Source: Paeniglutamicibacter terrestris (lineage in GTDB: Bacteria > Actinomycetota > Actinomycetes > Actinomycetales > Micrococcaceae). From it: DNA of 64,000 nucleotides. How positions within the stretch are numbered: the first letter of the stretch is position 1; every line of letters begins with the position of its first letter. This document shows, one piece after another, positions 1 through 8,598 of this stretch. The notes beneath the pieces were generated by a model. That model was not told the DNA's origin, ran no database searches, and worked only from the letters and a program-made list of their open reading frames with translations. The stretch is taken from assembly GCF_012271785.1 (NCBI RefSeq), contig NZ_JAAWVT010000001.1:1054001-1118000 (forward strand), in the 5' to 3' direction. Position numbers and translations under genes: made by a program.

Positions 1-604
1 CGTCGGTGGGCACTAGGAAGCACTTGACCTTTCCGTCGGCCGTGTCACGGGCGAAGACCGCCAGGACGTCCGCTTGGGCCGCTCCGCCGATCCAACGTTT
101 GGCTCCGTTGATGACCCAGTGACCGCCGCTCTCGTCCTCCTCGAACCGCGCCTCGGTTTCCAGTCCCCCGGCGATGTCCGAGCCATGCTCCGGCTCGGTG
201 AGGGCAAAGACGCCCTTGTACTCGTAGGAGGCGATCTTCGGATCCAGTTCGGCGACCTGGGCGGCGCTGCCGCCAAGGTTCACCGTGGTGCGAAACAGCC
301 CGGACTGGGCGTTGTAGAAGGTGACGACCGAGGCGTCCACTCTGGCCAGCTCGAAGTTCCTGAAGCCCCCGAAGAGGCCGCGGACCAACTCACCATTGGC
401 CAAAACCTCGGCCGGACGCATCATGTCCAGCTGAACCAACGGTTCGATGATCGCCTCGGGAAATTCCCCGCGCTCCCAGTGGTCGTTGAGCACTGGGCGC
501 ACATGCTCATCGAGCACGCCGCGCAGGCGCAACAGTGCCGCGCGCTCCGCAGCGGAAAGCAACCGGGCGAAGCCGTATTGGTCGCTCGGGTAGAAATCGG
601 TCAT
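1..604 (-). CDS. acyl-CoA dehydrogenase, PhdD-like (partial)
   Basis: N-terminal 201 residues of a flavin acyl-CoA dehydrogenase; the gene runs off the left edge. The start ATG overlaps the stop of the upstream amidohydrolase gene as ATGA, which fixes the start and implies translational coupling. The frame shows the family's substrate/FAD loop (ALTEPEHGSDIAG) and the following WVINGAKRWIG strand, closest to the glutaryl-CoA dehydrogenase subgroup. In the Phd pathway of Corynebacterium glutamicum an enzyme of this kind desaturates dihydrocinnamoyl-CoA type esters; that role here is inferred from the neighbours. The catalytic glutamate lies outside the window, so dehydrogenation versus oxidative decarboxylation cannot be settled. 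Confidence 0.85.
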   Translation of the reverse strand, partial: MTDFYPSDQYGFARLLSAAERAALLRLRGVLDEHVRPVLNDHWERGEFPEAIIEPLVQLDMMRPAEVLANGELVRGLFGGFRNFELARVDASVVTFYNAQSGLFRTTVNLGGSAAQVAELDPKIASYEYKGVFALTEPEHGSDIAGGLETEARFEEDESGGHWVINGAKRWIGGAAQADVLAVFARDTADGKVKCFLVPTD

Positions 605-1494
605 TTCCTGTCCAGCCCCAGCACCCGCGCCGCGTTGTCCTTGAGGATCATTGGGCGCACCTCGTCCTTGAGCGGTAACTCCGCGAAGGCGCCGAGCCAT
701 TTCTCAGGGGTGATCAGCGGGTAGTCGGTCCCGAAAAGTACCTTGCGGGATAGCACGTTGTTGCTCATCTTCACCAGGGAGGCAGGGAAGTACTTCGGGC
801 TCCAGCCAGAGAGGTCGATGAACACATTCGCCTTGTGCGTGGCGATCGAGTTGGCCTCGTCCTGCCACGGGACCGAGGGGTGGGCCATGATGATGGTGAG
901 CCCCGGGAAGTCCGCCGCAACATCGTCGAGCAGCAGCGGGTTGGAGTAGCGCAGCTTGATACCGCGCCCGCCCGGAAGCCCCGCGCCCATACCGTTCTGT
1001 CCGGTGTGGAAGATGCACGGAAGCCCGAGTTCCTCCAATGCCGACCAGAGCGGGTAGAACTCTTCGGAAGAGGGGTCAAAGCCCTGCACCGAGGGATGGA
1101 ATTTGAAACCACGCACGCCCAGCTCGTGTGCTTGGCGGCGCGCCTCGATGATCGCGGCCGGGCCGGTGCGCGGATCGACCGAGCCGAACGGGATCAGCAC
1201 GTCGCTGTTGCGTGCCGCCCCTGCCACCAGGTCATCAATCGAGTTCGGTTCGTGACCCAACGCGGTGCGGGCATCGACGGTGAACAACACGGCTGCCATC
1301 TTCGCCTCGCGGTAGACCTCGGCGATGCGGTCCACCGAAGGGGTTCGCTCCTCGGACTTGAAGTATGCGGCCGAGGCCTCGAAGAGATCATCGGGCATGG
1401 CCTTGTGCCCGCACTCGTCGACCTCGAGGTGCACGTGCATGTCGATTGCGGTGATCGCGTCAAGATCGATGTTGGATTCGTAACGGATGCTCAT
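601..1494 (-). CDS. amidohydrolase-2 family hydrolase (PhdC/CouO-like beta-ketoacyl-CoA hydrolase)
   Basis: 297-residue TIM-barrel metal hydrolase of the amidohydrolase-2 family. Visible motifs are MHVHLEVDE (HxH metal motif near the N terminus), GFKFHPS, a histidine in IFHTGQNG, IIMAHPSVPW and GTDYPLI near the C terminus. The chosen ATG has AAAGGGAC upstream; the open frame extends 33 codons further without support. It lies 19 bp after the SDR gene and overlaps the acyl-CoA dehydrogenase. In CouO of Rhodococcus and PhdC of Corynebacterium, members of this superfamily cleave aryl beta-ketoacyl-CoA to a hydroxybenzoate and acetyl-CoA. That function fits the pobA/pca genes nearby but is inferred; a decarboxylase role is the main alternative. 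Confidence 0.8.
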   Translation of the reverse strand: MSIRYESNIDLDAITAIDMHVHLEVDECGHKAMPDDLFEASAAYFKSEERTPSVDRIAEVYREAKMAAVLFTVDARTALGHEPNSIDDLVAGAARNSDVLIPFGSVDPRTGPAAIIEARRQAHELGVRGFKFHPSVQGFDPSSEEFYPLWSALEELGLPCIFHTGQNGMGAGLPGGRGIKLRYSNPLLLDDVAADFPGLTIIMAHPSVPWQDEANSIATHKANVFIDLSGWSPKYFPASLVKMSNNVLSRKVLFGTDYPLITPEKWLGAFAELPLKDEVRPMILKDNAARVLGLDRK

Positions 1495-1513
1495 TGCCGG
1501 CGGGGTCCCTTTG

Positions 1514-2440
1514 CTACTTGGCTGCCGGTTCGGGCTGCAGCTCGGCGGGAAGCTCTGGGAACTTCTCGCCGACAGACTGCTGCATGTCGGCAAACGGGAA
1601 GCGTTCCTGCAAGGTCTCGAAGTCCCACCCGCCGTCGTTGAATGCCGACTCGATGGCTTCGGGGTGGCTCCACAGCTGGAGGCGGTCCCCGCCGGCGCCG
1701 ATGGCCTGACCGGTGATGTTGCCGGCTTCCTCGGTGGCGAGGAAGGCGATGAGTCCGGCGACGTCGTCGGCGGTGCCGAAGCCCAGTTCCTTGCGGAAGA
1801 AGTCCGGCATGGCCTCCCCGCGCTCGTCTGCCTCGACAGCCTTGGCGAAGAAGGGAACGGTTTTGGTCATGGCGGTGGCCGCAACCGGGATCACGGCGTT
1901 GACGGTGACGCCGGCTCGCTTCATTTCCATGGCCCAGGTGCGCACCATGCCCACGATGCCGGCCTTGGCGGCGGCGTAATTGGTCTGGCCGAAGTTGCCG
2001 CGTTGGCCGGTCGGCGAACCGATGGTGATGATGCGCCCGGCGATGTTGTTTTCCTTGAAGTAACCGTAGGCCTCGCGGACGCAGGTGAAGGTGCCGCGCA
2101 GGTGCACGTTGATGACCAGGTCGAAGTCCTCGTCGGTCATCTTCAGGATCGATTTGTCGCGAAGCACCCCGGCGTTGGTGACCAGGATATCCAGGCGGCC
2201 GAAGTTCTCCACGGCGGAGGTGACAAGTGCCTTCGCGGTTTCTGTAGTTCCAACGGGAGCCACGACCGAAACTGCCTTGCCCCCGGCCTCGGTGATTGAG
2301 GCGACAGCCTCGGCTGCCACCTTCTCATCGACGTCATTGACGACCACTGCGGCCCCCTGGCGCGCGAGTTCCTGAGCGTAGCTCAGGCCAAGTCCGCGTC
2401 CACTGCCGGTAACGATTGCAACTTTTCCAGCCAGCGACAT
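1514..2440 (-). CDS. SDR 3-hydroxyacyl-CoA dehydrogenase (PhdB/CouN-like)
   Basis: 308-residue classical short-chain dehydrogenase. It shows the TGSGRGLG cofactor loop near residue 10, NAG, and the YAAAK catalytic Tyr-Lys pair. A C-terminal extension of about 60 residues (GGDRLQLW onward) is longer than in ordinary FabG. The start is set by AAGGAGCAGAC just before ATG; an in-frame extension covers the promoter and is rejected. It is first gene of an operon with the amidohydrolase and acyl-CoA dehydrogenase, diverging from a MarR gene. Inferred reaction: NAD-dependent oxidation of an aryl 3-hydroxypropionyl-CoA to the beta-keto ester. A general 3-oxoacyl reductase is possible, but the operon argues for catabolism. 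Confidence 0.8.
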   Translation of the reverse strand: MSLAGKVAIVTGSGRGLGLSYAQELARQGAAVVVNDVDEKVAAEAVASITEAGGKAVSVVAPVGTTETAKALVTSAVENFGRLDILVTNAGVLRDKSILKMTDEDFDLVINVHLRGTFTCVREAYGYFKENNIAGRIITIGSPTGQRGNFGQTNYAAAKAGIVGMVRTWAMEMKRAGVTVNAVIPVAATAMTKTVPFFAKAVEADERGEAMPDFFRKELGFGTADDVAGLIAFLATEEAGNITGQAIGAGGDRLQLWSHPEAIESAFNDGGWDFETLQERFPFADMQQSVGEKFPELPAELQPEPAAK

Positions 2441-2492
2441 GTCTGCTCCTTCGAGGATAGTTATTGCTCCCGCCGACCTACTCGTGGGAACC

Positions 2493-2510
2493 TTGTTATA
2501 TACATAACAA
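2493..2510. promoter_or_regulatory. MarR-type operator palindrome
   Basis: TTGTTATATACATAACAA: 7-bp arms (TTGTTAT/ATAACAA) around ATAC. Length and symmetry suit a dimeric MarR protein. It lies between the divergent SDR operon and MarR gene and overlaps the -10 of the operon promoter, so binding should repress. The likely ligand is an aryl-CoA, as for CouR/PhdR (inference). Confidence 0.75.
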
Positions 2511-2532
2511 CTTAAACTCTTGAAAAAGTCAA
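2504..2532 (-). promoter_or_regulatory. putative promoter of the SDR operon
   Basis: On the minus strand TTGACT (2532-2527), a 17-bp spacer and TGTTAT (2509-2504). The -10 lies inside the MarR palindrome. Confidence 0.5.
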
Positions 2533-2568
2533 CGATTAAGTTTCTTATCAATCTCGAGGAGCAACACC

Positions 2569-3036
2569 ATGGCGATCAAGCCAGGTACCACCGTGAATAC
2601 TGTCGACCGCTTCCTAGCCAGCGAATTGGCAGGGGACATCGAGTTCCTCACGGCACGAACCCGCTCACTGGGATCATCGCGTGCCAACAAGCTCCTTGAG
2701 CCGCTCGGACTGAAAGTCCGCTCGTACTCCGTATTGTCCCTAGCCTGCAGCAACCTGGCGCCAACACAGCGCGAGCTGGCTGAGTTCCTTTCCCTTGACC
2801 CAAGTCAGATCGTGCCGCTGATTGACCAGCTGGAAGAACGCGGCCTCGTGGAGCGGACTGCCGACCCCCAGGATCGCCGGTCCAAGGTCATCACCGGAAC
2901 CACTCTGGGGGTGCAGCTCTACGAGAAGGCACGCCTGGCAACCGCCGAGGGCGAAGCTCTGGCCATGGCGCGACTCAGTAAGTCCGAACAGGAGACCTTA
3001 CGCGAACTGCTCTCGCGCATGGCGTTCCAGGACTAG
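2569..3036 (+). CDS. MarR family repressor (PhdR/CouR-like)
   Basis: 155-residue MarR-family winged-helix protein. LAPTQRELAEFLSLDPSQIVPLIDQLEERGLVER is the expected helix-turn-helix, followed by the basic wing tip DPQDRRSK. ATG is preceded by GAGGAGC. It diverges from the SDR-amidohydrolase-acyl-CoA dehydrogenase operon with one palindrome between them, so it most likely represses that operon and perhaps itself. CouR and PhdR, which guard the equivalent phenylpropanoid clusters, are MarR proteins that respond to CoA thioesters; a similar effector is inferred. Downstream, 3039-3110 holds an imperfect GC hairpin that may terminate it. Confidence 0.85.
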   Translation: MAIKPGTTVNTVDRFLASELAGDIEFLTARTRSLGSSRANKLLEPLGLKVRSYSVLSLACSNLAPTQRELAEFLSLDPSQIVPLIDQLEERGLVERTADPQDRRSKVITGTTLGVQLYEKARLATAEGEALAMARLSKSEQETLRELLSRMAFQD

Positions 3037-3190
3037 AAGACGCGTGGCGGCCGTGTGCTGACAAAGGAAGATTACCGATCCCGCCCGGCCGCGTCTTGTT
3101 GCACTTTTTACGGCAATGCAAGCCGTCGCAGCCCCGTTGTTACCATGATGCCCAAACTTCAAGTTCAGCCAGAGAAGCGTAAATTATCTA

Positions 3191-3225
3191 ATTTGCGACT
3201 CATACTCACCTAAAGAGCCGCAAAT
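3191..3225. repeat. inverted repeat upstream of the mod operon
   Basis: ATTTGCGACTC (3191-3201) and GAGCCGCAAAT (3215-3225) are inverted with one mismatch and a 13-bp spacer. An AT palindrome AAATTA-TC-TAATTT (3181-3194) overlaps the left arm. The repeat ends 16 bp before the HTH-TOBE start, so it is a candidate operator or leader hairpin for molybdate control. Confidence 0.5.
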
Positions 3226-3241
3226 GAGGCATTATGTGGGT

Positions 3242-3652
3242 ATGACCAAAATTCGAGTCGCCGAAGCCGCACGATTTCTGGGAGTCAGTGATGACACCAT
3301 CCGGCGCTGGACAGAAAACGGAAACCTCAGTCCGCTCAAGGACGATTCCGGGCGACTGGCCGTTGACGGTCTTGAACTGGCCCGCCTAGCCAGAGACCAG
3401 GCTCAGCTACCCGACGATCCATCATCAACCACTTCTTCCGCACGCAATCGTTTTGTCGGACTGGTTACCGGAATCACCATGGATACCGTCATGGCGCAGG
3501 TCGAATTGCAGTGCGGACCATTTCGCGTCGTCTCACTTATGAGCAGCGAAGCCGCCCGCGAAATGAATCTCGAACTGGGTTCCGTCGCCACCGCAGTGGT
3601 CAAGGCAACCACCGTCATCATCGAATCCCCGCAGGGAAAGATCGGCATATGA
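3242..3652 (+). CDS. HTH-TOBE molybdate-responsive regulator
   Basis: 136 residues in two parts: an excisionase/MerR-type helix-turn-helix (VAEAARFLGVSDDTIRRWTENG, residues about 4-25) and one TOBE (mop) domain from about residue 65, which in molbindins binds molybdate or tungstate. ATG at 3242 is chosen because the family starts just before this helix; the ATG at 3224 would sit in the inverted repeat. Its stop overlaps the modA start as ATGA, so it is the first gene of the modABC operon. Likely role: an oxyanion-sensing regulator of its own operon, analogous to ModE but with another DNA-binding domain. A storage molbindin is less likely given the HTH. Confidence 0.8.
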   Translation: MTKIRVAEAARFLGVSDDTIRRWTENGNLSPLKDDSGRLAVDGLELARLARDQAQLPDDPSSTTSSARNRFVGLVTGITMDTVMAQVELQCGPFRVVSLMSSEAAREMNLELGSVATAVVKATTVIIESPQGKIGI

Positions 3653-4461
3653 GCATCCATCACCGCCCCTGGGCCACGATCCTCACGGCAACCGCACTCA
3701 TCCTCGGGCTTGCCGGCTGCGCCTCTGGCACCGTCGACAACGCGGGCAATCAATCCCCGTCGGGAAGCAGCACCACCAGTGAACCGAGCGGTGAGATTAC
3801 TGTCTTTGCTGCGGCCTCGTTAAAGACCACGTTCACCACCCTGGCCGAGAAATTCGAGGCCGCACACCCCGGTACCACCATCAAACTAAGCTTCGCCGGT
3901 TCCGCGGACCTGGTCACCCAGCTCACCGCCGGCGCCCCGGCGGACGTCTTTGCATCGGCAGATACCAAGAACATGTCCAAACTCCAGGACGCCGGCCTTA
4001 TTGCTGACACGCCAATCGACTTCGCCACCAACACTCTGGAAATTGCCGTCCCTGCGTCCAACCCTGCCGCGGTCAATTCCCTTGCAGACTTGGCCGAACC
4101 CGGAATCAAGCTGGTCATCTGCGCGCCGCAGGTACCGTGCGGGGCAGCAACAAAGTCCATCGAGGAATCCGCGGGCATTACGTTGGCACCGGTCAGCGAG
4201 GAATCCTCGGTCACCGACGTAATGGGCAAGGTGACAAGCGGTGAGGCCGACGCTGGGCTCGTGTACGTTACCGACATCAAGACCGCCGGGGACAAGGCCA
4301 AGGGGATCAAATTCCCCGAGTCCTCCGCCGCGGTGAACACCTATCCGATCACCACCGTGAGCACTTCCAAAAATAAGGTTCTGGCCGACGCCTTCATCAC
4401 CTCGATCACCGACACGGAGGGCCAAAAAGTCCTGACCGACGCCGGGTTCGGAACCCCGTAG
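3649..4461 (+). CDS. modA: molybdate ABC transporter substrate-binding lipoprotein ModA
   Basis: 270 residues. A short signal peptide ends in a lipobox (GLAGC), followed by an S/T/P-rich tether and then the ModA fold: [13 protein letters not shown] at the start of the mature domain, [11 protein letters not shown], and [11 protein letters not shown]. These are the Ser and backbone positions that ligate the oxyanion in the family. The protein should be lipid-anchored outside the membrane and deliver molybdate or tungstate to ModB. The start overlaps the upstream gene as ATGA; ModB follows after 8 bp. Confidence 0.93.
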   Translation: MSIHHRPWATILTATALILGLAGCASGTVDNAGNQSPSGSSTTSEPSGEITVFAAASLKTTFTTLAEKFEAAHPGTTIKLSFAGSADLVTQLTAGAPADVFASADTKNMSKLQDAGLIADTPIDFATNTLEIAVPASNPAAVNSLADLAEPGIKLVICAPQVPCGAATKSIEESAGITLAPVSEESSVTDVMGKVTSGEADAGLVYVTDIKTAGDKAKGIKFPESSAAVNTYPITTVSTSKNKVLADAFITSITDTEGQKVLTDAGFGTP

Positions 4462-4469
4462 GGCCCGGC

Positions 4470-5288
4470 GTGAACCGACGCAGCCCGGCCGGGTATACCG
4501 CGGTTCCCCCTTGGATCTACGCCGTGGCTGGCGTGGGGGCATCTTTTGTTTTGATCCCACTGCTCGCCATGGTCGCCAAGGTCAACTGGTCCCAGTTCAT
4601 CCCCCTCATCACCTCCGAATCCTCACTGACGGCGTTGGGACTGAGCCTACGGACCTCGGCGGCCAGCACGGTGCTGTGCATCGTGCTGGGCATCCCCCTG
4701 GCCTTGGTGCTTGCACGCGGGAATTTGAGAGGCCAACAACTTCTGCGTGCCTTCATCCTGCTGCCGCTGGTGCTTCCGCCGGTGGTTGGCGGCATCGCGC
4801 TGCTTTATACCTTTGGTCGTCAGGGATTGCTTGGCCACAGCCTTGAGCTGGCGGGGTTTCAGATAGCGTTCTCCACCACCGCTGTGGTCATGGCGCAGAC
4901 CTTTGTGGCACTGCCATTTATGGTGGTCAGCCTCGAAGGGGCACTGCGTACCGCCGGGGGTAAATACGAGGCGGTCGCCGCCACCTTGGGCGCCCGGCCG
5001 ACCACGGTATTGCGCCGCGTGACACTGCCACTGGTATTGCCCGGTCTAGCCTCTGGTGCAGTATTGTCCTTTGCCCGCAGCCTCGGGGAATTTGGCGCAA
5101 CCTTGACGTTCGCTGGATCACTGGAGGGAGTCACCCGGACCCTACCGCTGGAGATCTACTTACAGCGCGAGAGTGATGCCGACGCGGCGGTGGCACTCTC
5201 ACTGGTCTTAGTAGCGGTGGCGGCAATTGTTGTCGGGCTCGCTTACGGCAACCCTCAGCGAACGACGAAGGCAAAGGTGCCCCAGTGA
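4470..5288 (+). CDS. modB: molybdate ABC transporter permease ModB
   Basis: 272 residues with about six hydrophobic segments. The permease EAA loop is seen as [22 protein letters not shown], and [13 protein letters not shown] is typical of ModB/CysT permeases. The start is GTG, 8 bp after modA, with a GGGCCCGG-type upstream sequence. The stop overlaps the modC start in GTGA. It should form the homodimeric membrane channel with ModC. Confidence 0.92.
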   Translation: MNRRSPAGYTAVPPWIYAVAGVGASFVLIPLLAMVAKVNWSQFIPLITSESSLTALGLSLRTSAASTVLCIVLGIPLALVLARGNLRGQQLLRAFILLPLVLPPVVGGIALLYTFGRQGLLGHSLELAGFQIAFSTTAVVMAQTFVALPFMVVSLEGALRTAGGKYEAVAATLGARPTTVLRRVTLPLVLPGLASGAVLSFARSLGEFGATLTFAGSLEGVTRTLPLEIYLQRESDADAAVALSLVLVAVAAIVVGLAYGNPQRTTKAKVPQ

Positions 5289-6331
5289 GCTTTCATTTCG
5301 AGGCAACCCTTGCCAGCCGCGACTTCGATGTTTCACTTCATTGTGAACCTGGTGAAACTCTAGCCGTGCTGGGGCCCAATGGAGCAGGAAAATCGACGTT
5401 GCTGGCGATCATTGCTGGCCTGTTGCGCCCCGATGCAGGCAAGGCGTCCATCGGCGAGCGCGTGCTCTTTGATCTCGGTGCACCTGCACGTACTTGGTTG
5501 CCCCCGCACTCCCGCGAAACCGCACTATTGGCCCAGGAACCACTACTCTTTCCCCACCTCAGTGCATTGGAAAATGTCGCCTTTGGACAGCGTAGTCAGG
5601 GGGTTCGCGCGGCAGCCGCACGCAGCAGTGCCCGTGACTGGCTTGCCGCCACGGAGACCGAAGAATTTGCTTCCCGGCGCCCCGACCAGCTGTCGGGCGG
5701 GCAGGCGCAGCGTGTTGCCTTGGCCCGCGCGCTGGCCACCTCGCCCGAACTTTTACTGCTAGATGAGCCCATGGCCGCGTTGGATATCCATTCCGCGCCC
5801 ATGATGCGTCGACTACTCAAGCGCGAATTGGCGCACCGCTTCGCCATCATCATCACCCATGACGTGCTTGATGCGTTGATGTTGGCCGATAAGGTGGCGA
5901 TTCTGGAGGGCGGACGCATTATCGAATTCGGACCAACCCTCGAGGTGCTGAACCGGCCTCGTTCGCGTTTTGCCGCAGGGCTCTCGGGACTCAACCTGAT
6001 CACTGGACCAACACGGGATGAAGGTATTGATACCGACTACGGGTTGATCGCCGGTACCAGTGAATCCCCGCTGCCGCCGGGCACCCTGGCGGCAGCGACC
6101 TTCTCTCCTGCGGATATTTCCATTTATCTGGATCCCCCACATGGCAGCCCGCGCAATATGCTCACCGCGTCCATCACCGAGATCGAGCCGCACGGTGATG
6201 CGATTCGAGTGCGGGCCGGGCAGCTGGCCGCCGACATCACCGTTGCTGCCCTGGCAGATTTGGCCCTTGAACCCGGGATGCGGGTCTTTTTTGTCCTCAA
6301 GGCAACCGCGGTGCGCATCTACCCTGCCTGA
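5285..6331 (+). CDS. modC: molybdate ABC transporter ATPase ModC
   Basis: 348 residues. Walker [10 protein letters not shown] is at about 30-38, Q-loop AQEPLLFP near 85, signature LSGGQ at 136-140, Walker B LLLLDEP near 160 and H-loop THD near 192. A C-terminal TOBE region (about 280-348) can bind molybdate for trans-inhibition. It starts at GTG overlapping the modB stop. ATP hydrolysis here drives ModB. It is the last gene of the four-gene operon; an inverted repeat lies 28 bp downstream. Confidence 0.93.
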   Translation: MSFHFEATLASRDFDVSLHCEPGETLAVLGPNGAGKSTLLAIIAGLLRPDAGKASIGERVLFDLGAPARTWLPPHSRETALLAQEPLLFPHLSALENVAFGQRSQGVRAAAARSSARDWLAATETEEFASRRPDQLSGGQAQRVALARALATSPELLLLDEPMAALDIHSAPMMRRLLKRELAHRFAIIITHDVLDALMLADKVAILEGGRIIEFGPTLEVLNRPRSRFAAGLSGLNLITGPTRDEGIDTDYGLIAGTSESPLPPGTLAAATFSPADISIYLDPPHGSPRNMLTASITEIEPHGDAIRVRAGQLAADITVAALADLALEPGMRVFFVLKATAVRIYPA

Positions 6332-6359
6332 GTAGGCACCGCACTCGCATCGATCACCC

Positions 6360-6395
6360 GCATCAACAATTATCATTCAATGAGACTGTTGATGC
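6360..6395. repeat. inverted repeat between modC and pobA
   Basis: GCATCAACA (6360-6368) and TGTTGATGC (6387-6395), perfect 9-bp arms with an 18-bp spacer that itself contains CATT-c-AATG. No T-run follows. It may be the modC terminator or an operator for pobA-pca, which otherwise has no visible regulator gene beside it. Confidence 0.45.
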
Positions 6396-6516
6396 ATCGA
6401 CGGTGAGCGTGCCCACAGACTGGTTCCAGACACTTCACCACCGAGGACACCGCGAGCCATGCGCAACGATGCGTTTCGGCCAATGACCTCCCGGTAGAAA
6501 GACTTGGATCCTGCTT

Positions 6517-7707
6517 ATGAGTACAGCGCGCACCATCATCAAGACTCAAGTCGGCATCGTGGGCGGCGGTCCCGCCGGATTAATGCTCTCGCATCTTTTG
6601 GCCAAGACCGGCGTCGAAAACCTCGTTGTTGAGTCCCGTGATCACGAGACCATCCGCAACACCCACCGAGCCGGCATCCTGGAGGCCGGTTCGGTCAAGA
6701 TGCTCACCGACTCCGGCGTCAACGGACGCGTACTGACCCATGGCGACGAGCACACCGGGATCGACCTGCGCTTCAACGGCGAATCCCACCCGCTGGACTT
6801 CACCGACCTGGTCGACGCCACCGTCACGCTCTACGCACAGAACGAGGTCTTCGTCGACCTAGCCGCGGCCCGTAAACGCGATGCCGGCGACGTGCGCTAT
6901 TCCTCCGAGGTCACCGCGGTCTTCGACCTGGAAACCGAGACCCCGAAGTTCCACTTCACCGACGCGGACGGCAACGGCTTCGAGGTGCACTGCGACATTC
7001 TGGTCGGCGCCGATGGCTCGCGGTCCTTCTGCCGCCGCGCGGTTCCCGGCACACAAGACTTCAAGATCGAGTACCCCTTCGCCTGGTTCGGCATCCTCAC
7101 CGAGGCCCCCAAGAGCTCCCCTGAACTGATCTACGCGAACTCCCCACACGGCTTCGCCCTGATCTCCCAGCGCTCGGAGACCGTGCAGCGCATGTACTTC
7201 CAGTGCGACCCGAACGAGGACGTGGATTCCTGGAGCGATGACCGGATCTGGAACGAACTACAGCGCCGCGTCGACGGGTCCGACGGCTTCACCCTGAAGA
7301 CCGGGAACATCTTCGACAAGACCGTGTTGAAGTTCCGCTCCTTTGTCCGCGAACCGCTCTCCCACGGCCGGATGTTCCTGATCGGCGACGCCGGGCACAC
7401 CGTCCCGCCCACCGGTGCCAAGGGCCTGAACCTGGCCTTCGCCGACGTCAAGGTGCTCTTCGAAGCCATCGACTCGTTCTACTCCACCCAGAACTCGGCG
7501 CTGCTGAACGGCTACTCCGATCTGGCGCTGAAACGCGTCTGGAAGGCGCAGAACTTCTCCTACTGGATGACCTCGATGCTGCACACCCCGGTGAACGCCG
7601 ACCCATTTATGGCTAAGCGCGCGCTGGGCGAACTCGATACCGTCACCTCCTCCCGTTATGGGCAGCAATACCTAGCCGAGTCCTACACCGGCTGGCCACA
7701 CTCCTAG
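6517..7707 (+). CDS. pobA: 4-hydroxybenzoate 3-monooxygenase PobA
   Basis: 396 residues, the usual length for p-hydroxybenzoate hydroxylase. It shows the FAD dinucleotide motif GIVGGGPAG near the N terminus, the DG motif VGADGSRS, and the second FAD motif GDAGHTVPPTGAKGLN, all strongly PobA-like. It uses NAD(P)H and O2 to make protocatechuate. It heads a run followed by pcaH after 56 bp. The product of the upstream Phd/Cou-type operon (4-hydroxybenzoate from coumarate-type acids) would be its substrate, linking the two operons (inference). Confidence 0.94.
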   Translation: MSTARTIIKTQVGIVGGGPAGLMLSHLLAKTGVENLVVESRDHETIRNTHRAGILEAGSVKMLTDSGVNGRVLTHGDEHTGIDLRFNGESHPLDFTDLVDATVTLYAQNEVFVDLAAARKRDAGDVRYSSEVTAVFDLETETPKFHFTDADGNGFEVHCDILVGADGSRSFCRRAVPGTQDFKIEYPFAWFGILTEAPKSSPELIYANSPHGFALISQRSETVQRMYFQCDPNEDVDSWSDDRIWNELQRRVDGSDGFTLKTGNIFDKTVLKFRSFVREPLSHGRMFLIGDAGHTVPPTGAKGLNLAFADVKVLFEAIDSFYSTQNSALLNGYSDLALKRVWKAQNFSYWMTSMLHTPVNADPFMAKRALGELDTVTSSRYGQQYLAESYTGWPHS

Positions 7708-7763
7708 CCTTCTCCCGTCTTTTCTCCACCATCTCCGCACGCCCCCACCGAAAGGAGCACGCA

Positions 7764-8597
7764 GTGAGCACCGAAACCACCTCACCCGAGACGTTCAACG
7801 ATTCGCATGTGCTGGATCCAGCAGCCACCACGCTCTCCCAGGAAGCCATCTCCACCGAGATCGCCGACATCCATGAGGCCTACCGCCAGTTAGTTGTTGA
7901 CGGGAAGAAAGCCGAGACGCAGCCGCGTATCGACTTCGCTCCCTACCGTTCCTCACTGCTGCGCCACCCCACCAAGAACCTGCACCACGTGGACCCCGAG
8001 ACCATCGAGCTGCATTCCCCCGCCTTCGGCGAGCGCGACGTGCACGCCCTGGAATCGGATCTGACTATCCAGCACAACGGCGAGCCGATCGGCGAGCGCA
8101 TTGTGGTCGCCGGGCGCGTACTTGACGGTGACGGACGCCCGGTCGCCGGCCAGCTGGTGGAAATCTGGCAGGCCAACGCCGCCGGACGTTACATCCACAA
8201 GCGTGACCAGCACCCTGCCCCGATCGACCCGAACTTCACCGGTGTGGGTCGTGCGATCACCGGCCCCAATGGCGAATACTCCTTCACCACCATTAAGCCG
8301 GCGCCCTACCCGTGGAAGAACCACCACAACGCCTGGCGCCCGGCGCACATCCACTTCTCGCTCTTCGGAACCGACTTCACCCAGCGGATGATCACCCAGA
8401 TGTACTTCCCGGGCGATCCGTTGTTCAGCCTTGACCCGATTTACCAGGCGATCACCGACAAGGATGCCCGCGACCGGTTGGTCGCCACCTACGACCACTC
8501 GATCACCAGCCACGAATGGGCCACCGGCTACAACTGGGACATCGTGCTGACCGGGTCCAACCAGACCTGGATGGAAGACGAAGAGGGAGATCACTAA
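7764..8597 (+). CDS. pcaH: protocatechuate 3,4-dioxygenase beta subunit
   Basis: 277 residues, starting at GTG with AAAGGAG upstream. The intradiol dioxygenase fold is evident from VAGRVLDGDGRPVAG and VEIWQANAAGRYIH. The iron ligands expected in the beta chain are visible: Tyr in GRYIHK, Tyr in KPAPYPWKN, and two His in RPAHIHF. The Fe(III) site cleaves protocatechuate between its hydroxyls to 3-carboxy-cis,cis-muconate. pcaG follows after 1 bp, matching assembly as an alpha-beta complex. Confidence 0.95.
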   Translation: MSTETTSPETFNDSHVLDPAATTLSQEAISTEIADIHEAYRQLVVDGKKAETQPRIDFAPYRSSLLRHPTKNLHHVDPETIELHSPAFGERDVHALESDLTIQHNGEPIGERIVVAGRVLDGDGRPVAGQLVEIWQANAAGRYIHKRDQHPAPIDPNFTGVGRAITGPNGEYSFTTIKPAPYPWKNHHNAWRPAHIHFSLFGTDFTQRMITQMYFPGDPLFSLDPIYQAITDKDARDRLVATYDHSITSHEWATGYNWDIVLTGSNQTWMEDEEGDH

Positions 8598-8598
8598 C

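Noticed and set aside
2521-2551. Plus-strand promoter for the MarR gene (TTGAAA with TTATCA)
   Set aside because: Spacer of 19-20 bp and a poor -10; not convincing.
3039-3110. GC-rich imperfect hairpin after the MarR gene
   Set aside because: Pairing is interrupted and lacks a T-run; mentioned with the gene but not called as a terminator.
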